Below are positions 15,746-25,156 of a stretch of DNA of 28,732 bases, one piece after another. The number at the start of each line of letters is the position of its first letter. The stretch's first letter is position 1. Origin of the DNA: Pseudomonadota bacterium (GTDB lineage Bacteria; Pseudomonadota; Alphaproteobacteria; Caulobacterales; Caulobacteraceae); NCBI GenBank assembly GCA_023434015.1, contig JAEYTM010000215.1, positions 1 through 28,732 on the forward strand. Reading direction: 5' to 3'. The translations under genes and the position numbers were made by a program. The notes under the pieces were generated by a model. It did no database searches. It saw nothing but the letters and a program-made list of their open reading frames with translations, and had not been told where the DNA came from.

Positions 15746-16264
15746 TCAGCGGCACTGGGACGTCTCGGCTGTGCCCCAGAGTTCGCCCTCGCGCGCCCAG
15801 CCGGAGACCCCATCGACACGCATGCGGCACCAGCCCTTGTCGCACCGGACCAACGCGGCCATGGCCTGCGGGTTCAGATAGGCGGCGGGCGGAGCATCGG
15901 CTTTCGGCCGGCGGCGCAGCACCACCGGCGCCGGCCGGATGTTCATCACTGAGCGGCGACCGTCGGTTGTTCGCCGGTGCACCCAGGCCAGGCCCCCGCG
16001 CGGATCGCAGACCCGCCGCCATTCGCTGGTCTCGGCCACCACCTGCACCGGCAGGCTGCGGACCCGGTAGACCCACAGCAGGCGATGGTCGTCGCCGGGC
16101 CCGGCGCGGGCGTTCACCTTGTCGAACTTGAGGGTCACGTAGCGCGGCACCGGCAGGCCCGAGGGTGTCGGTCGGTCGGCGGCCTGCGCGGCCACCGACA
16201 GGGCGCAGCTGGCGACGACCGCCAGCGCTCCGCTTTTCAGCAGCGCCCTCATAACCCGCGTCAT
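15746..16264 (-). CDS. Secreted SH3-domain protein
   Basis: This 172-residue protein has a Sec signal peptide (residues 1-29; ALAVVASCALSVAAQAADR). The mature part begins PVPRYVTLKFDKVNARAGPG, which is the opening of a bacterial SH3 domain. It carries a SEWRRVCDPRGGLAWVHRR strand pair and a second SH3-like repeat (RPAPVVLRRRPKADAPPAAY through CRMRVDGVSGWAREGELWG). This is the SH3_4/DUF1058 type; such domains usually bind peptidoglycan or proteins in the periplasm. It is upstream of fabA on the same strand but separated by about 118 bp, and divergent from the dehydrogenase gene. Function unproven. Confidence 0.88.
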   Translation of the reverse strand: MTRVMRALLKSGALAVVASCALSVAAQAADRPTPSGLPVPRYVTLKFDKVNARAGPGDDHRLLWVYRVRSLPVQVVAETSEWRRVCDPRGGLAWVHRRTTDGRRSVMNIRPAPVVLRRRPKADAPPAAYLNPQAMAALVRCDKGWCRMRVDGVSGWAREGELWGTAETSQCR

Positions 16265-16403
16265 CCGCCCCGCCTCGCCTTGGCCCAGAAAGGCCGTTTT
16301 GATAGAGGTTTACGAAATCGGGCGCCGCCCGAACCGCGGTCGCCGAAACGTCGCCGTTTCAGTTCGTCACCCTCTGCATCCCGCCCTCTTATCCAGTTCG
16401 CCC

Positions 16404-17390
16404 ATGCCCGCCCGCAAGCCGAAAGTCATTGTCACGCGCAAACTTCCGGATCCGGTCGAGACCCGGATGCGCGAGCTGTTCGACACCGAGCTGAACCTCA
16501 CCGACGCCGCCCTGGACCGCGCCGCCCTGGTCGAAGCCATCGGCCGCGCCGACGTGTTGGCGCCGACCATCACAGACCGGATCGACGCGGCCCTGCTGGA
16601 GAAGGCCGGCGAGCGGCTGAAGCTGATCGCCAACTTCGGCGCCGGGGTAGACCATATCGACGTGGCCGCGGCCAACGCCCGGGGGATCACCGTCACCCAC
16701 ACGCCCGGGGTTCTGACCGAGGACACCGCCGACCTGACCATGGCCCTGATCATGGCCGTCGCCCGCCGGCTGGTGGAAGGCGCCAACGTGACGCAGGGCG
16801 GCGGCTTCAAGGGCTGGTCGCCGACCTGGATGCTCGGCCGCCGGATCACCGGCAAGCGTCTCGGGATCATCGGCATGGGCCGCATCGGCCAGGCGGTCGC
16901 CCGCCGCGCCAAGGCCTTCGGCCTGCAGATCCATTACCACAACCGCAAGCCGGTCAGCCCGCGCATCGCCGAGGAGCTGGAAGCCACCTACTGGGACAGT
17001 CTGGACCAGATGCTGGCGCGGATGGACATCGTTTCCGTCCACTCGCCGCACACCCCGGCGACCTACCACCTGCTCTCCGCGCGTCGCCTGAAGCTGCTGC
17101 AGCCGCACGCCATCGTCATCAACACCGCCCGGGGCGAGATCATTGACGAGAACGCCCTGGCCGACCTGCTGAAGACCCGCGCCATCGGTGGCGCCGGGCT
17201 CGACGTCTTCGAGTTCGAGCCGGCGATCAATCCGAAGCTGCTGGGCCTGCCCAACACCGTGCTGCTGCCGCACATGGGCTCCGCCACCCTGGAGGCCCGC
17301 ATCGACATGGGCGAGAAGGTGATCATCAACATCCGCACCTGGATGGACGGCCACAAGCCGCCCGACCGGGTCATCCCGTCGATGCTTTAA
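16404..17390 (+). CDS. D-2-hydroxyacid dehydrogenase (glyoxylate/hydroxypyruvate reductase type)
   Basis: This 328-residue NAD(P)-dependent enzyme has the nucleotide-binding loop GMGRIG (G157-G159-G162). The catalytic set is R243 (INTARGEIIDE), E272 and H290 (VLLPHMGSAT), the standard triad of the D-isomer-specific 2-hydroxyacid dehydrogenases. It also has the family's NFGAGVDHIDV segment near residue 77. GyaR-type glyoxylate reductase is the closest impression, but substrate is not decidable from sequence. I chose ATG 16404 (MPARKPKVIVTRKLP); no clear SD precedes it, and a frame open from 16299 has an unlikely basic leader. Its 3' end overlaps the convergent moeB-like gene by 20 bp. Confidence 0.92.
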   Translation: MPARKPKVIVTRKLPDPVETRMRELFDTELNLTDAALDRAALVEAIGRADVLAPTITDRIDAALLEKAGERLKLIANFGAGVDHIDVAAANARGITVTHTPGVLTEDTADLTMALIMAVARRLVEGANVTQGGGFKGWSPTWMLGRRITGKRLGIIGMGRIGQAVARRAKAFGLQIHYHNRKPVSPRIAEELEATYWDSLDQMLARMDIVSVHSPHTPATYHLLSARRLKLLQPHAIVINTARGEIIDENALADLLKTRAIGGAGLDVFEFEPAINPKLLGLPNTVLLPHMGSATLEARIDMGEKVIINIRTWMDGHKPPDRVIPSML

Positions 17391-18126
17391 CCCCGCCGCA
17401 GACCGGGCAGTCCGGGTCGGCGCCCACCCGCACCGTCCGCGTCTCCGCGGCCAGACCATCGTAGATCAGCAGCCGCCCGGACAGCGGCTCGCCGGCGCCG
17501 GTGATCAGCTTGATCGCCTCCATCGCCATCAGCGAGCCGACCACCCCGGCCAGGGCGCCGACGACCCCCACGACGGCGCAGGTCTCCGCGTCCGGCGGGA
17601 CATCCGGCACCAGGCAGCGATAACAGGGCCGCCCCGGAAACACCCCGACCTGGCCGGTCCAGCGCCCGATGGCCCCGGAAACCAGGGTCTTGCCGTGACG
17701 CACGCAGGCGGCGTTGACCGCGAACCGGGTGGCGAAGTCGTCGGTGCCGTCCAGCACCAGGTCGACGCCCTGCACCAGGGCGTCGGCGCTCTCGTCGTCG
17801 AAGCGGCCCTGATAGCCGGCCACGAAGACATGCGGGTTCATGGCGGCCAGCCGGTCGCAGGCGGCCTCCACCTTCGGCTCGCCGATGTCGCTCTCGGCAT
17901 AGATCACCTGCCGCTGGAGGTTGGACAGGTCCACCACGTCCGGGTCGGCCAGCATCACCGTGCCTACCCCGGCGGCGGCCAGGTAGAGGGCGGTGGGCGA
18001 GCCCAGGCCGCCTGCGCCGACGATCAGCACGCTGGCGGCCTTGAGCTTCTGCTGCCCCGGCCCGCCGACCTCGCGCAGCACCAGATGGCGGGCGTAACGC
18101 TCGACCTCCTCGTCGGTGAAACTCAT
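17371..18126 (-). CDS. MoeB/ThiF/HesA-family adenylyltransferase
   Basis: This 251-residue E1-like protein activates the C-terminal glycine of a ubiquitin-fold sulfur carrier (MoaD or ThiS) by adenylation. Visible are the ATP-binding GAGGLGSP (38-44), DPDVVDLSNLQRQ, D130 in DGTDDFATR, a candidate acceptor cysteine C183 in DAETCAVVG, and two CxxC zinc pairs (C168/C171, C240/C243). Length and zinc pairs fit MoeB (molybdenum cofactor) or ThiF (thiamine); no partner gene nearby settles which. The start ATG 18126 has an AGGG-rich leader. It is divergent from hslV with 53 bp between starts. Confidence 0.9.
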   Translation of the reverse strand: MSFTDEEVERYARHLVLREVGGPGQQKLKAASVLIVGAGGLGSPTALYLAAAGVGTVMLADPDVVDLSNLQRQVIYAESDIGEPKVEAACDRLAAMNPHVFVAGYQGRFDDESADALVQGVDLVLDGTDDFATRFAVNAACVRHGKTLVSGAIGRWTGQVGVFPGRPCYRCLVPDVPPDAETCAVVGVVGALAGVVGSLMAMEAIKLITGAGEPLSGRLLIYDGLAAETRTVRVGADPDCPVCGGVKASTG

Positions 18127-18143
18127 CGCCCTGTCCCTCACGC

Positions 18144-18172
18144 CTTGACCTTGGTCCGCACGCTGCTCACAT
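18144..18172 (+). promoter_or_regulatory. Possible hslV promoter
   Basis: TTGACC (18144-18149) is followed after 17 bp by CACATC, a weak -10. If used, transcription would begin almost at the hslV ATG (18180), making the message leaderless or nearly so. The call rests only on the good -35 and spacing. Confidence 0.25.
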
Positions 18173-18179
18173 CGCCGCC

Positions 18180-18728
18180 ATGTCCAGAGACACCACTTTC
18201 CCCGATTGGCATGGCACCACAATCCTGGCGGTCCGCAAGGGCGGCTCCACCGTGATCGCGGGGGATGGCCAGGTGTCGATGGGCCAGACCATCGTCAAGG
18301 GCAACGCCCGGAAGGTCCGCCGGCTGGCGGGCGGCCGGGTGATCGCCGGCTTCGCGGGCGCCACCGCCGACGCCTTCACCCTGATCGAACGGCTGGAGGC
18401 CAAGCTGGAGCAGTATCCCGACCAGCTCGCCCGCGCCTGCGTCGACCTGGCCAAGGACTGGCGCACCGACCGCTACCTGCGAAAGCTGGAGGCCATGCTG
18501 CTGGTCGCCGACAAAGACGCCATCTTCACCGTCACCGGGGTCGGCGACGTGCTGGAGCCCAACGACGGGGTGGCGGCCATCGGTTCGGGCGGCAACTACG
18601 CCCTGGCGGCCGCCAAGGCGCTGATCGACACCGATCTCGACGCCGAGGCCATGGCCCGCAAGGCGATGCGCATCGCCGCCGACATCTGCGTCTACACCAA
18701 CGGGGAGCTGACGGTTGAGAGGCTCTGA
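18180..18728 (+). CDS. hslV: HslV (ClpQ), proteasome-like peptidase subunit
   Basis: The 182-residue protein has a 12-residue propeptide ending WHG, cut before Thr13-Thr14 (TTILAVRKGG) to expose the N-terminal threonine nucleophile. The usual HslV core follows (GDGQVSMGQTIVKGNARKVR; GFAGATADAFTLIERLE; AIGSGGNYALAAAKAL). It forms a double-hexamer peptidase with HslU that degrades selected proteins, including heat-shock substrates. The 3' end overlaps the next gene by 14 bp, an unusual arrangement because hslU normally follows directly. Confidence 0.96.
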   Translation: MSRDTTFPDWHGTTILAVRKGGSTVIAGDGQVSMGQTIVKGNARKVRRLAGGRVIAGFAGATADAFTLIERLEAKLEQYPDQLARACVDLAKDWRTDRYLRKLEAMLLVADKDAIFTVTGVGDVLEPNDGVAAIGSGGNYALAAAKALIDTDLDAEAMARKAMRIAADICVYTNGELTVERL

Positions 18729-19590
18729 GGCGGCGATCCTCGCCGCCCTCGCCATAGCCGCCCTGCCCGCGGCGGCCCAGGCCCAGGCCAACCCCGCGCC
18801 GGTGATCGCCGCGGAACGGGCCTTCGCCGCCCGCGCCGCGGAAGTCGGCGTGGCCCAGAGCTTCCTCGACTTCATGACCGACGACGCCATCGTCTTCAGC
18901 CCCGGTCCGGTGAACGCGCGCGAACTCTACGGCGCCCGCCCGCCCGGAAAGGCCCCGAAGGACGGCGGCCCGCTGCTGGCCTGGTGGCCCAACTGGGCCG
19001 GTATCTCCCGCTCCGGCGACCTCGGCTTCACCACCGGCCCGGCCGAACTGAACGGCCGCCGCTCGGTGAACTACTTCACCATCTGGCGGAAGCAGCCGGA
19101 CGGCGGCTGGAAGTGGGTCTACGACGGCGGCGCCTCCGACTCCTCCCGGGGCCGGCCGGCCGACGCCCCGGTCGAGATCCTGCCGCCCGGCGACCGGCGG
19201 CCGATCACCGCCGCGGCCGCCCTTCATCAGGTCGGGGTCGAGGAGACCCGGCTGGCCGCCACGGCCGCCACCGACCTGCGTGGCGCCTTCCGGGCAGTGC
19301 TGGCCCCCGACGCTCGCATGCAGGGTTCGACCCTACCGCCCGCCACCACGCCGCAGGCGATCGAGCGCGAGCTGGCCACGCGGTCCCCGGCGATCGCCTT
19401 CACCCCGCTTGGCGGCGGCGCTTCCGACGTCGGCGACCTCGCCTGGACCTACGGCCAGGCGCGCTGGACCCCGGCCGGCGCCGGGGCTGACGCGGCGGCC
19501 ACGGGCCACTATGTGCGCATCTGGCAAAGGCGCACCGACGGCTGGCGGCTGGTGTTCGACCAGCTCTCCGACGACGCGCCGGCGCCCTAA
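18715..19590 (+). CDS. Secreted protein with two NTF2-like (SnoaL/DUF4440) domains
   Basis: The 291-residue protein starts at TTG 18715, inside hslV, and GGGGAG lies seven bases upstream, which supports this rare start. A signal peptide (residues 1-24, AALPAAAQAQA) directs it across the membrane. Residues about 28-145 form one NTF2-like domain (AERAFAARAAEVGVAQSFLDFM; VNYFTIWRKQPDGGWKWVYDGG). Residues about 175-285 form a second (DLAWTYGQARW; GHYVRIWQRRTDGWRLVFD). NTF2 folds bind small hydrophobic ligands or act as isomerases or hydrolases. Its place between hslV and hslU implies co-transcription, yet it is exported and so cannot touch cytoplasmic HslUV directly. Confidence 0.85.
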   Translation: MRGSEAAILAALAIAALPAAAQAQANPAPVIAAERAFAARAAEVGVAQSFLDFMTDDAIVFSPGPVNARELYGARPPGKAPKDGGPLLAWWPNWAGISRSGDLGFTTGPAELNGRRSVNYFTIWRKQPDGGWKWVYDGGASDSSRGRPADAPVEILPPGDRRPITAAAALHQVGVEETRLAATAATDLRGAFRAVLAPDARMQGSTLPPATTPQAIERELATRSPAIAFTPLGGGASDVGDLAWTYGQARWTPAGAGADAAATGHYVRIWQRRTDGWRLVFDQLSDDAPAP

Positions 19591-19610
19591 TCCCCCGTTA
19601 GACCAGGACC

Positions 19611-20915
<1,305 letters not shown>

Positions 20916-20928
20916 GCGGGATCGCGCC

Positions 20929-21708
20929 ATGTGCATGGGCTGCCTGTCGATCTCCCGGCGCAGGGTCTTCGCCGGCCTCGCCGCCACCGTGGCCCTGGCG
21001 GGCTGCGCCGAGAACGCCGAAACCGGGCGCAGCCAGCTTGCCTTGGTGGACGACGCCCAGCTCGCGCAGCTGGCCGACCAGGCGTGGGCCGAGATGACCG
21101 CCCAGATCGGTCCGGTCGGCGATCCCGCGATGCAGGCGCGCCTGACCGCCCTGGCCGCGCCGCTGGCCGCGGCGGCCCGCCGGCCCGATCTCGACTGGCG
21201 TTTCGCCGTGCTGGACTCCCCCGAGCTGAACGCCTTCGTCCTGCCCAACGGCAAGGTGGGCGTGTTTCGCGGCCTGATGGAGTTCGCCCGCGACGACGAC
21301 GAGCTCGCCTCGGTGATCGCGCACGAGGCCGGCCACATCGTCGCGCGCCACCCGAGCGAGCGGGTCAGCCAGCAGCTCGCCGTCCAGGCCGGGGTCTCCA
21401 TCGCCCAGGCCCTGCTGTCCGGCGAGGGCGGCGAGAACGACGAACTGATCGCCGGCGCCCTTGGGCTCGGCGCGGTCTACGGCGTGATCCTGCCGTTCTC
21501 GCGTAGCCACGAACTCGAAGCCGACCGGATTGGCGTCGGCCTGATGGCCGAGGTCGGCATGGACCCGCGCGGCGCGGTCACGTTCTGGCAGCGGATGATC
21601 GCCCGCGGCGACCAGGGCGCCCGGCCGCCGGAAGCGCTGTCGACCCATCCCGCCGACGGTCGGCGGCTAGCCGAACTGGAGGCGGCGGTCGCCGAGGTGG
21701 CCGGCTAG
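20929..21708 (+). CDS. M48-family metallopeptidase, probable Tat-exported lipoprotein
   Basis: This 259-residue protein carries the zinc motif HEAGH (about residues 131-135) and the downstream SHELEADRIGVGLM providing the third ligand, so it is a gluzincin of family M48. The N-terminus MCMGCLSISRRRVFAGL has a twin-arginine motif (SRRRVF), and VALAGC is a lipobox. This predicts a folded, Tat-exported, lipid-anchored periplasmic peptidase of the LoiP/BepA kind, which does outer-membrane protein quality control. An ATG at 20935 is an alternative start. Following hslU by 13 bp, it is plausibly part of the same proteostasis operon. Its stop overlaps the convergent DUF2244 gene's stop by 3 bp. Confidence 0.88.
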   Translation: MCMGCLSISRRRVFAGLAATVALAGCAENAETGRSQLALVDDAQLAQLADQAWAEMTAQIGPVGDPAMQARLTALAAPLAAAARRPDLDWRFAVLDSPELNAFVLPNGKVGVFRGLMEFARDDDELASVIAHEAGHIVARHPSERVSQQLAVQAGVSIAQALLSGEGGENDELIAGALGLGAVYGVILPFSRSHELEADRIGVGLMAEVGMDPRGAVTFWQRMIARGDQGARPPEALSTHPADGRRLAELEAAVAEVAG

Positions 21709-22181
21709 CTGCGTTCGCGGCGCGCCTGCCAGATCGCCCGTTCCAGCGCCTCCGCGAACTCCGCCCGCTCGCGCGGACTGAGCGCCCCGGCCACGGCCAC
21801 CTCGCGCCCGGACAGGGCCAGGCGCAGCTCCAGGGCCCGGTCTTCCTGCTCGCGGTCGACGGCGACCCGGGTGAAGGCGGTCGGCGATTCCCAGACCACC
21901 CGGCTCCACTTCGGCGTCTCGAGCGTCACCCGCACGTCGCGGGCGGTGACCTGCACCCGCTCGACTTGCCGCTGGGCGCGGAAGCTGACCAGGAAGGCGA
22001 TCGCCACCGCCAGCAGGTCCAGGCCCAGGAACACCGGCACCAGGGTCGCGCCCAGGCGCAGGAACACCAGGGCCGAGGCGCAATTGGCCAGGGTGACGAT
22101 GCTGATCAGCACGATGAAGCCCCGCTCCGAAAGGGAGCGGTTCTGGGTGATCACGGCGTCCATGTAGAGCGGGCGGCTCAT
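21705..22181 (-). CDS. DUF2244 inner-membrane protein
   Basis: The 158-residue protein has two close transmembrane helices (about residues 20-40 and 45-68; FIVLISIVTLANCASALVFL and PVFLGLDLLAVAIAFLVSF). The soluble C-terminal domain begins VERVQVTARDVRVTLETPKW and includes SREVAVAGALSPRERAEFAEAL. This matches the DUF2244 family, integral membrane proteins of unknown function common in alphaproteobacteria. The ATG at 22181 has no clear SD. The gene is divergent from nth, 66 bp between starts. Confidence 0.8.
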   Translation of the reverse strand: MSRPLYMDAVITQNRSLSERGFIVLISIVTLANCASALVFLRLGATLVPVFLGLDLLAVAIAFLVSFRAQRQVERVQVTARDVRVTLETPKWSRVVWESPTAFTRVAVDREQEDRALELRLALSGREVAVAGALSPRERAEFAEALERAIWQARRERS

Positions 22182-22247
22182 GGGGCGACACGATACGTCC
22201 GGAAATCGCCTTGGCGAAGCCCTGGCTGCACGCCATCTTCCCGGCCC

Positions 22248-22937
22248 ATGGCCAGGACCGCCGCGAAACCCTCCCGACCTCGGCGTCTGCCGCCCCCCGA
22301 ACAGGCCCGGATCGCCGAGATCTTCCGCCGGTTCGAGGAGCAGGAATCCGATCCGCGGACCGAGCTGAATTACGACAGCCCCTACACCCTGGTGGTCGCC
22401 GTGGCGCTGTCCGCCCAGGCCACCGACGTTTCGGTCAACAAGGCGACGGCCCGGCTGTTCGAGGTCGCCGACACGCCCGAAGCGATGTTGGCGCTCGGCG
22501 AGGAGGGGCTGAAGCCGTTCATCTCCTCCATCGGCCTGTTCAACACCAAGGCGAAGAACGTCATCGCCCTGTCGCGCATCCTGGTCGAACAGTACGGCGG
22601 CGAGGTCCCCCTGACGCGGGGGGCGCTGCAGGCCCTGCCCGGCGTCGGCCGCAAGACCGCCTCGGTGGTGCTGAACGAGCTGCGCATCGAGCCGGCCATC
22701 GCCGTCGACACCCACGTCTTCCGCGTCTCACACCGGCTGGGCCTGGCCTTCGGCAAGACCCCCGACGCGGTCGAGGCCGAGCTCATGGCGGTCGTCCCCG
22801 AACCGCTGCTGACCCGCGCCCATCACTGGCTGATCCTGCACGGCCGCTATGTCTGCGTCGCGCGGCGGCCGAAGTGCGAGGAATGCCCGGTCGCCGACCT
22901 CTGCCCCTCGCGCCACCTGTTCGCGGGGCCGGGATGA
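22248..22937 (+). CDS. nth: Endonuclease III
   Basis: The 229-residue DNA glycosylase/AP-lyase excises oxidised pyrimidines. The helix-hairpin-helix LPGVGRKTASVVL carries the catalytic lysine, and VDTHVFRVSHRL carries the catalytic aspartate. A complete four-cysteine iron-sulfur motif, C-x6-C-x2-C-x5-C, ends the protein (CVARRPKC, CEEC, PVADLC). The start ATG 22248 has a basic N-terminal tail (MARTAAKPSRPRRLPPP); no strong SD precedes it. The last four bases form an ATGA overlap with the LysR gene. Confidence 0.95.
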   Translation: MARTAAKPSRPRRLPPPEQARIAEIFRRFEEQESDPRTELNYDSPYTLVVAVALSAQATDVSVNKATARLFEVADTPEAMLALGEEGLKPFISSIGLFNTKAKNVIALSRILVEQYGGEVPLTRGALQALPGVGRKTASVVLNELRIEPAIAVDTHVFRVSHRLGLAFGKTPDAVEAELMAVVPEPLLTRAHHWLILHGRYVCVARRPKCEECPVADLCPSRHLFAGPG

Positions 22938-23848
22938 GCGGCGGGTCGCGCCTGCCCTTGAACGGCCTGCGCGTGTTCGAGGCCGCCGCCCGCCACGGCA
23001 GCTTCCTGAAGGCGGCCGAGGAGCTGGCCATCACCCCAGGCGCGGTCAGCCGGCAGATCAAGGCCCTGGAGGCCGAACTGAGCATCCGCCTGTTCGAGCG
23101 TTTCAACCGCGCGGTGCGGCTCACCGAGCCGGGCGGGCGGCTGGCGGTCGGCGTCCGTCAGGGGCTGGCGCAGGTCGCGGCCGCGGTGGACGAGGTGCGC
23201 TCGGCCCGGGGCGGCCCGCTGGTGGTCACCGCCATGCACTCCCTGGCCGCGAGATGGCTGGTCCCGCGGCTGCACCGGTTCAACGAACGGCATCCGGACG
23301 TGCAGGTGCTGGTCGAGGCCTCCGACGTCGCCGCGGACCTGGTGCGCGACCGCATCGACCTGGCCATCCGCTTCGGCCGCGGCCCCTATCCGAACCTGGC
23401 GGCCACCCGGCTGATCTCGACAGTGCAGTTCCCGGTCTGCAGTCCCAGGCTGCTGGAGGAGATGCACCTGGCGCACCCCAGCGACCTGTCGCGCGCCCTC
23501 CTGCTGGCCGACGTGAACCTCGGGGTCGGCGAGCCGTCCTGGCCCGACTGGCTGGCGGCGGCGGGCGCGCCTGAGGTCGACGCCGGGCGCGGGCAGCAGT
23601 TTTCCAACACCTATCTGGCGATTGAGGCCGCCCTCGCCGGCCGCGGCGTCGCCCTGGCCCAGCAGGCCATGGTGCTGGACGACATGGCGTCCGGGCGGCT
23701 GGTGCGGCCGTTCGCGACCGAGCTGCGGGCCGGCTATGACCACTGGATCGTGACCCTGCCGGAAAAGGCCGACCATCCCAACGTGCGCCGCTTCCGGACC
23801 TGGCTGCTGCGGCAGGCCGAGGCCGACGGCCTGCCGCGCATCGAGTGA
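22934..23848 (+). CDS. LysR family transcriptional regulator (GcvA-like)
   Basis: The 304-residue regulator has an N-terminal winged HTH (residues about 8-66; FEAAARHGSFLKAAEELAIT, VSRQIKALEAELSIRLFER). The LysR substrate-binding domain follows (residues 90-300; VTAMHSLAARWLVPRLHRF; DLAIRFGRGPYP), with the closest feel to the GcvA/AmpR subgroup. The start ATG overlaps the nth stop (ATGA), so it is translationally coupled to nth. No divergent target gene exists, unlike most LysR genes; targets are unknown. Its stop codon is inside a perfect palindrome (23846-23858). Confidence 0.92.
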   Translation: MSGGSRLPLNGLRVFEAAARHGSFLKAAEELAITPGAVSRQIKALEAELSIRLFERFNRAVRLTEPGGRLAVGVRQGLAQVAAAVDEVRSARGGPLVVTAMHSLAARWLVPRLHRFNERHPDVQVLVEASDVAADLVRDRIDLAIRFGRGPYPNLAATRLISTVQFPVCSPRLLEEMHLAHPSDLSRALLLADVNLGVGEPSWPDWLAAAGAPEVDAGRGQQFSNTYLAIEAALAGRGVALAQQAMVLDDMASGRLVRPFATELRAGYDHWIVTLPEKADHPNVRRFRTWLLRQAEADGLPRIE

Positions 23849-23858
23849 CCTCAGGTCA
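23846..23858. repeat. Perfect palindrome over the LysR stop codon
   Basis: TGACCT-C-AGGTCA is a perfect 13-bp dyad whose first three bases are the LysR stop. It could be a binding site for the regulator or for another protein acting on the small downstream gene. A GGCCGGCC palindrome follows at about 23865. Confidence 0.4.
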
Positions 23859-23937
23859 ACTGACGGCCGGCCTTCTCGTTTGTAGTTCCGCTGGGAAAGT
23901 CCTCTCCTGCAGTCGCGTCGAACTGTTGGAGACCCCC

Positions 23938-24084
23938 GTGACCACCCTCACCCTTGCTCATCCGAAGATCAGGATCGCGCCCCTGTCGGCCGAGGACGTG
24001 CGCCGGCTGGTGGTCTGGGCCAGCGTCGCGGTGATGATAGTCATGCCGACCTTCCTCACCGCCCTTGCGATGAGCCGCGGCTGA
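23938..24084 (+). CDS. 48-aa single-pass membrane protein
   Basis: Not a recognised family. It begins at GTG 23938, with GGAG seven bases upstream, which supports this start over the open frame from 23845. The sequence is polar to residue 24, with PLSAEDVRRL just before the membrane. A hydrophobic helix follows (about 25-44; VVWASVAVMIVMPTFLTALA) and then MSRG. The short charged tail and single helix suggest an inner-membrane small protein, possibly a regulator or subunit. It stands alone between the LysR gene and the adenosine-kinase operon. Confidence 0.6.
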   Translation: MTTLTLAHPKIRIAPLSAEDVRRLVVWASVAVMIVMPTFLTALAMSRG

Positions 24085-24112
24085 GGTCGCCCGCCCGCCC
24101 GCGCCCCGCGCG

Positions 24113-24141
24113 TTGCCCCTGAGGCGCTTTCCCGCTAAGTC
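24113..24141 (+). promoter_or_regulatory. Possible housekeeping promoter of the adenosine kinase-his operon
   Basis: TTGCCCC (24113-24119), 14 bp spacer, GCTAAGTC (24134-24141) approximates the Caulobacter sigma-73 consensus as I recall it (TTGACGS-N10-14-GCTANAWC), with two mismatches in the -35 and one in the -10. It lies 25 bp before the adenosine kinase ATG. Confidence 0.4.
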
Positions 24142-24165
24142 GCGCCGACACGCGGGAACCCACCA

Positions 24166-25155
24166 ATGCCGGACCTTTACGACGTCGCCGCCATCGGCAA
24201 CGCCATCGTCGATGTCATCGCTCCGGCGGACGACGCCTTCCTGACCGCCAACAGCCTACAGAAGGGCGCCATGATGCTGGTCGACGAGGACCAGTCGAAG
24301 GCGCTGTATGGCCGGATGCAGGCCGGCATCGAGGCCTCCGGCGGCTCGGCCGGCAACACTATCGCTGGCGTCGCCAGCTTCGGCGGCAAGGCCGCCTTCA
24401 TGGGCAAGGTGGCCGACGACAAGCTGGGCGAGGTCTTCGCCCACGACATGCGCGCCATCGGCGCCCGTTTCGAGAACGCGCCCCTGGTCGGCGGTCCGGC
24501 CACCGCCGTCTCGATGATCAACGTCACCCCCGACGGCCAGCGCACCATGTGCACCTATCTGGGCGCCTCGGTGCAGTTCACCGACGCCGACGTCGAGAAG
24601 GACGTCGTCGAAGGGGCCAAGATCGTCTACCTCGAAGGCTATCTGTTCGACGCCGAGGCGGCCCGCCGCGCCTTCGCCAAGGCCGCGGCCCTGGCGCACG
24701 GCTCCGGCCGGATGATCGCCCTGACCCTGTCGGACTCCTTCGTGGTCGAACGCCACCGCGAAGCCCTGCTGGGCTTCATCGAAGGCCAGGTCGACCTGCT
24801 GTTCGCCAACGAGGCGGAAGTCACCGCCCTGTTCCAGACCGACGACTTCGATCGGGCGGCCGAAGCCCTGCGCCAGCGCGTCAAGCTGGCCGCCGTCACC
24901 CGCAGCGAGAAGGGCTCGGTGATCCTCAGCCAGGGCGAGCGCCTGACCGTCGCCGCCCAGCCGGTCGAGAAAGTCGTGGACACGACCGGCGCTGGCGACC
25001 AATACGCGGCGGGGTTCATGTTCGGCCTGTCCCGCGGCCGGCCGCTGCAGTCGTGCGGCTGGCTGGCCTCGCTGGCGGCGGCCGAGGTGATCTCGCATTA
25101 CGGGCCGCGGCCGCTGGTGTCCCTGAAAGACCTCGCGGCCTCCAAGGGGTATTGA
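24166..25155 (+). CDS. PfkB-family sugar/adenosine kinase
   Basis: The 329-residue ribokinase-fold protein has the N-terminal substrate loop DVAAIGNAIVDVIAP, the glycine-rich GGSAGNTIAGVASFGG, and the C-terminal anion-hole and catalytic motif VDTTGAGDQYAAGF, whose Asp is the base. The overall shape fits adenosine kinase, which makes AMP from adenosine. It is separated from hisB by one base, so it probably leads the his operon. The pathway makes AICAR, a purine precursor, so a nucleoside kinase here is plausible. Adenosine is favoured over sugars only by resemblance. Confidence 0.85.
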   Translation: MPDLYDVAAIGNAIVDVIAPADDAFLTANSLQKGAMMLVDEDQSKALYGRMQAGIEASGGSAGNTIAGVASFGGKAAFMGKVADDKLGEVFAHDMRAIGARFENAPLVGGPATAVSMINVTPDGQRTMCTYLGASVQFTDADVEKDVVEGAKIVYLEGYLFDAEAARRAFAKAAALAHGSGRMIALTLSDSFVVERHREALLGFIEGQVDLLFANEAEVTALFQTDDFDRAAEALRQRVKLAAVTRSEKGSVILSQGERLTVAAQPVEKVVDTTGAGDQYAAGFMFGLSRGRPLQSCGWLASLAAAEVISHYGPRPLVSLKDLAASKGY

Positions 25156-25156
25156 G

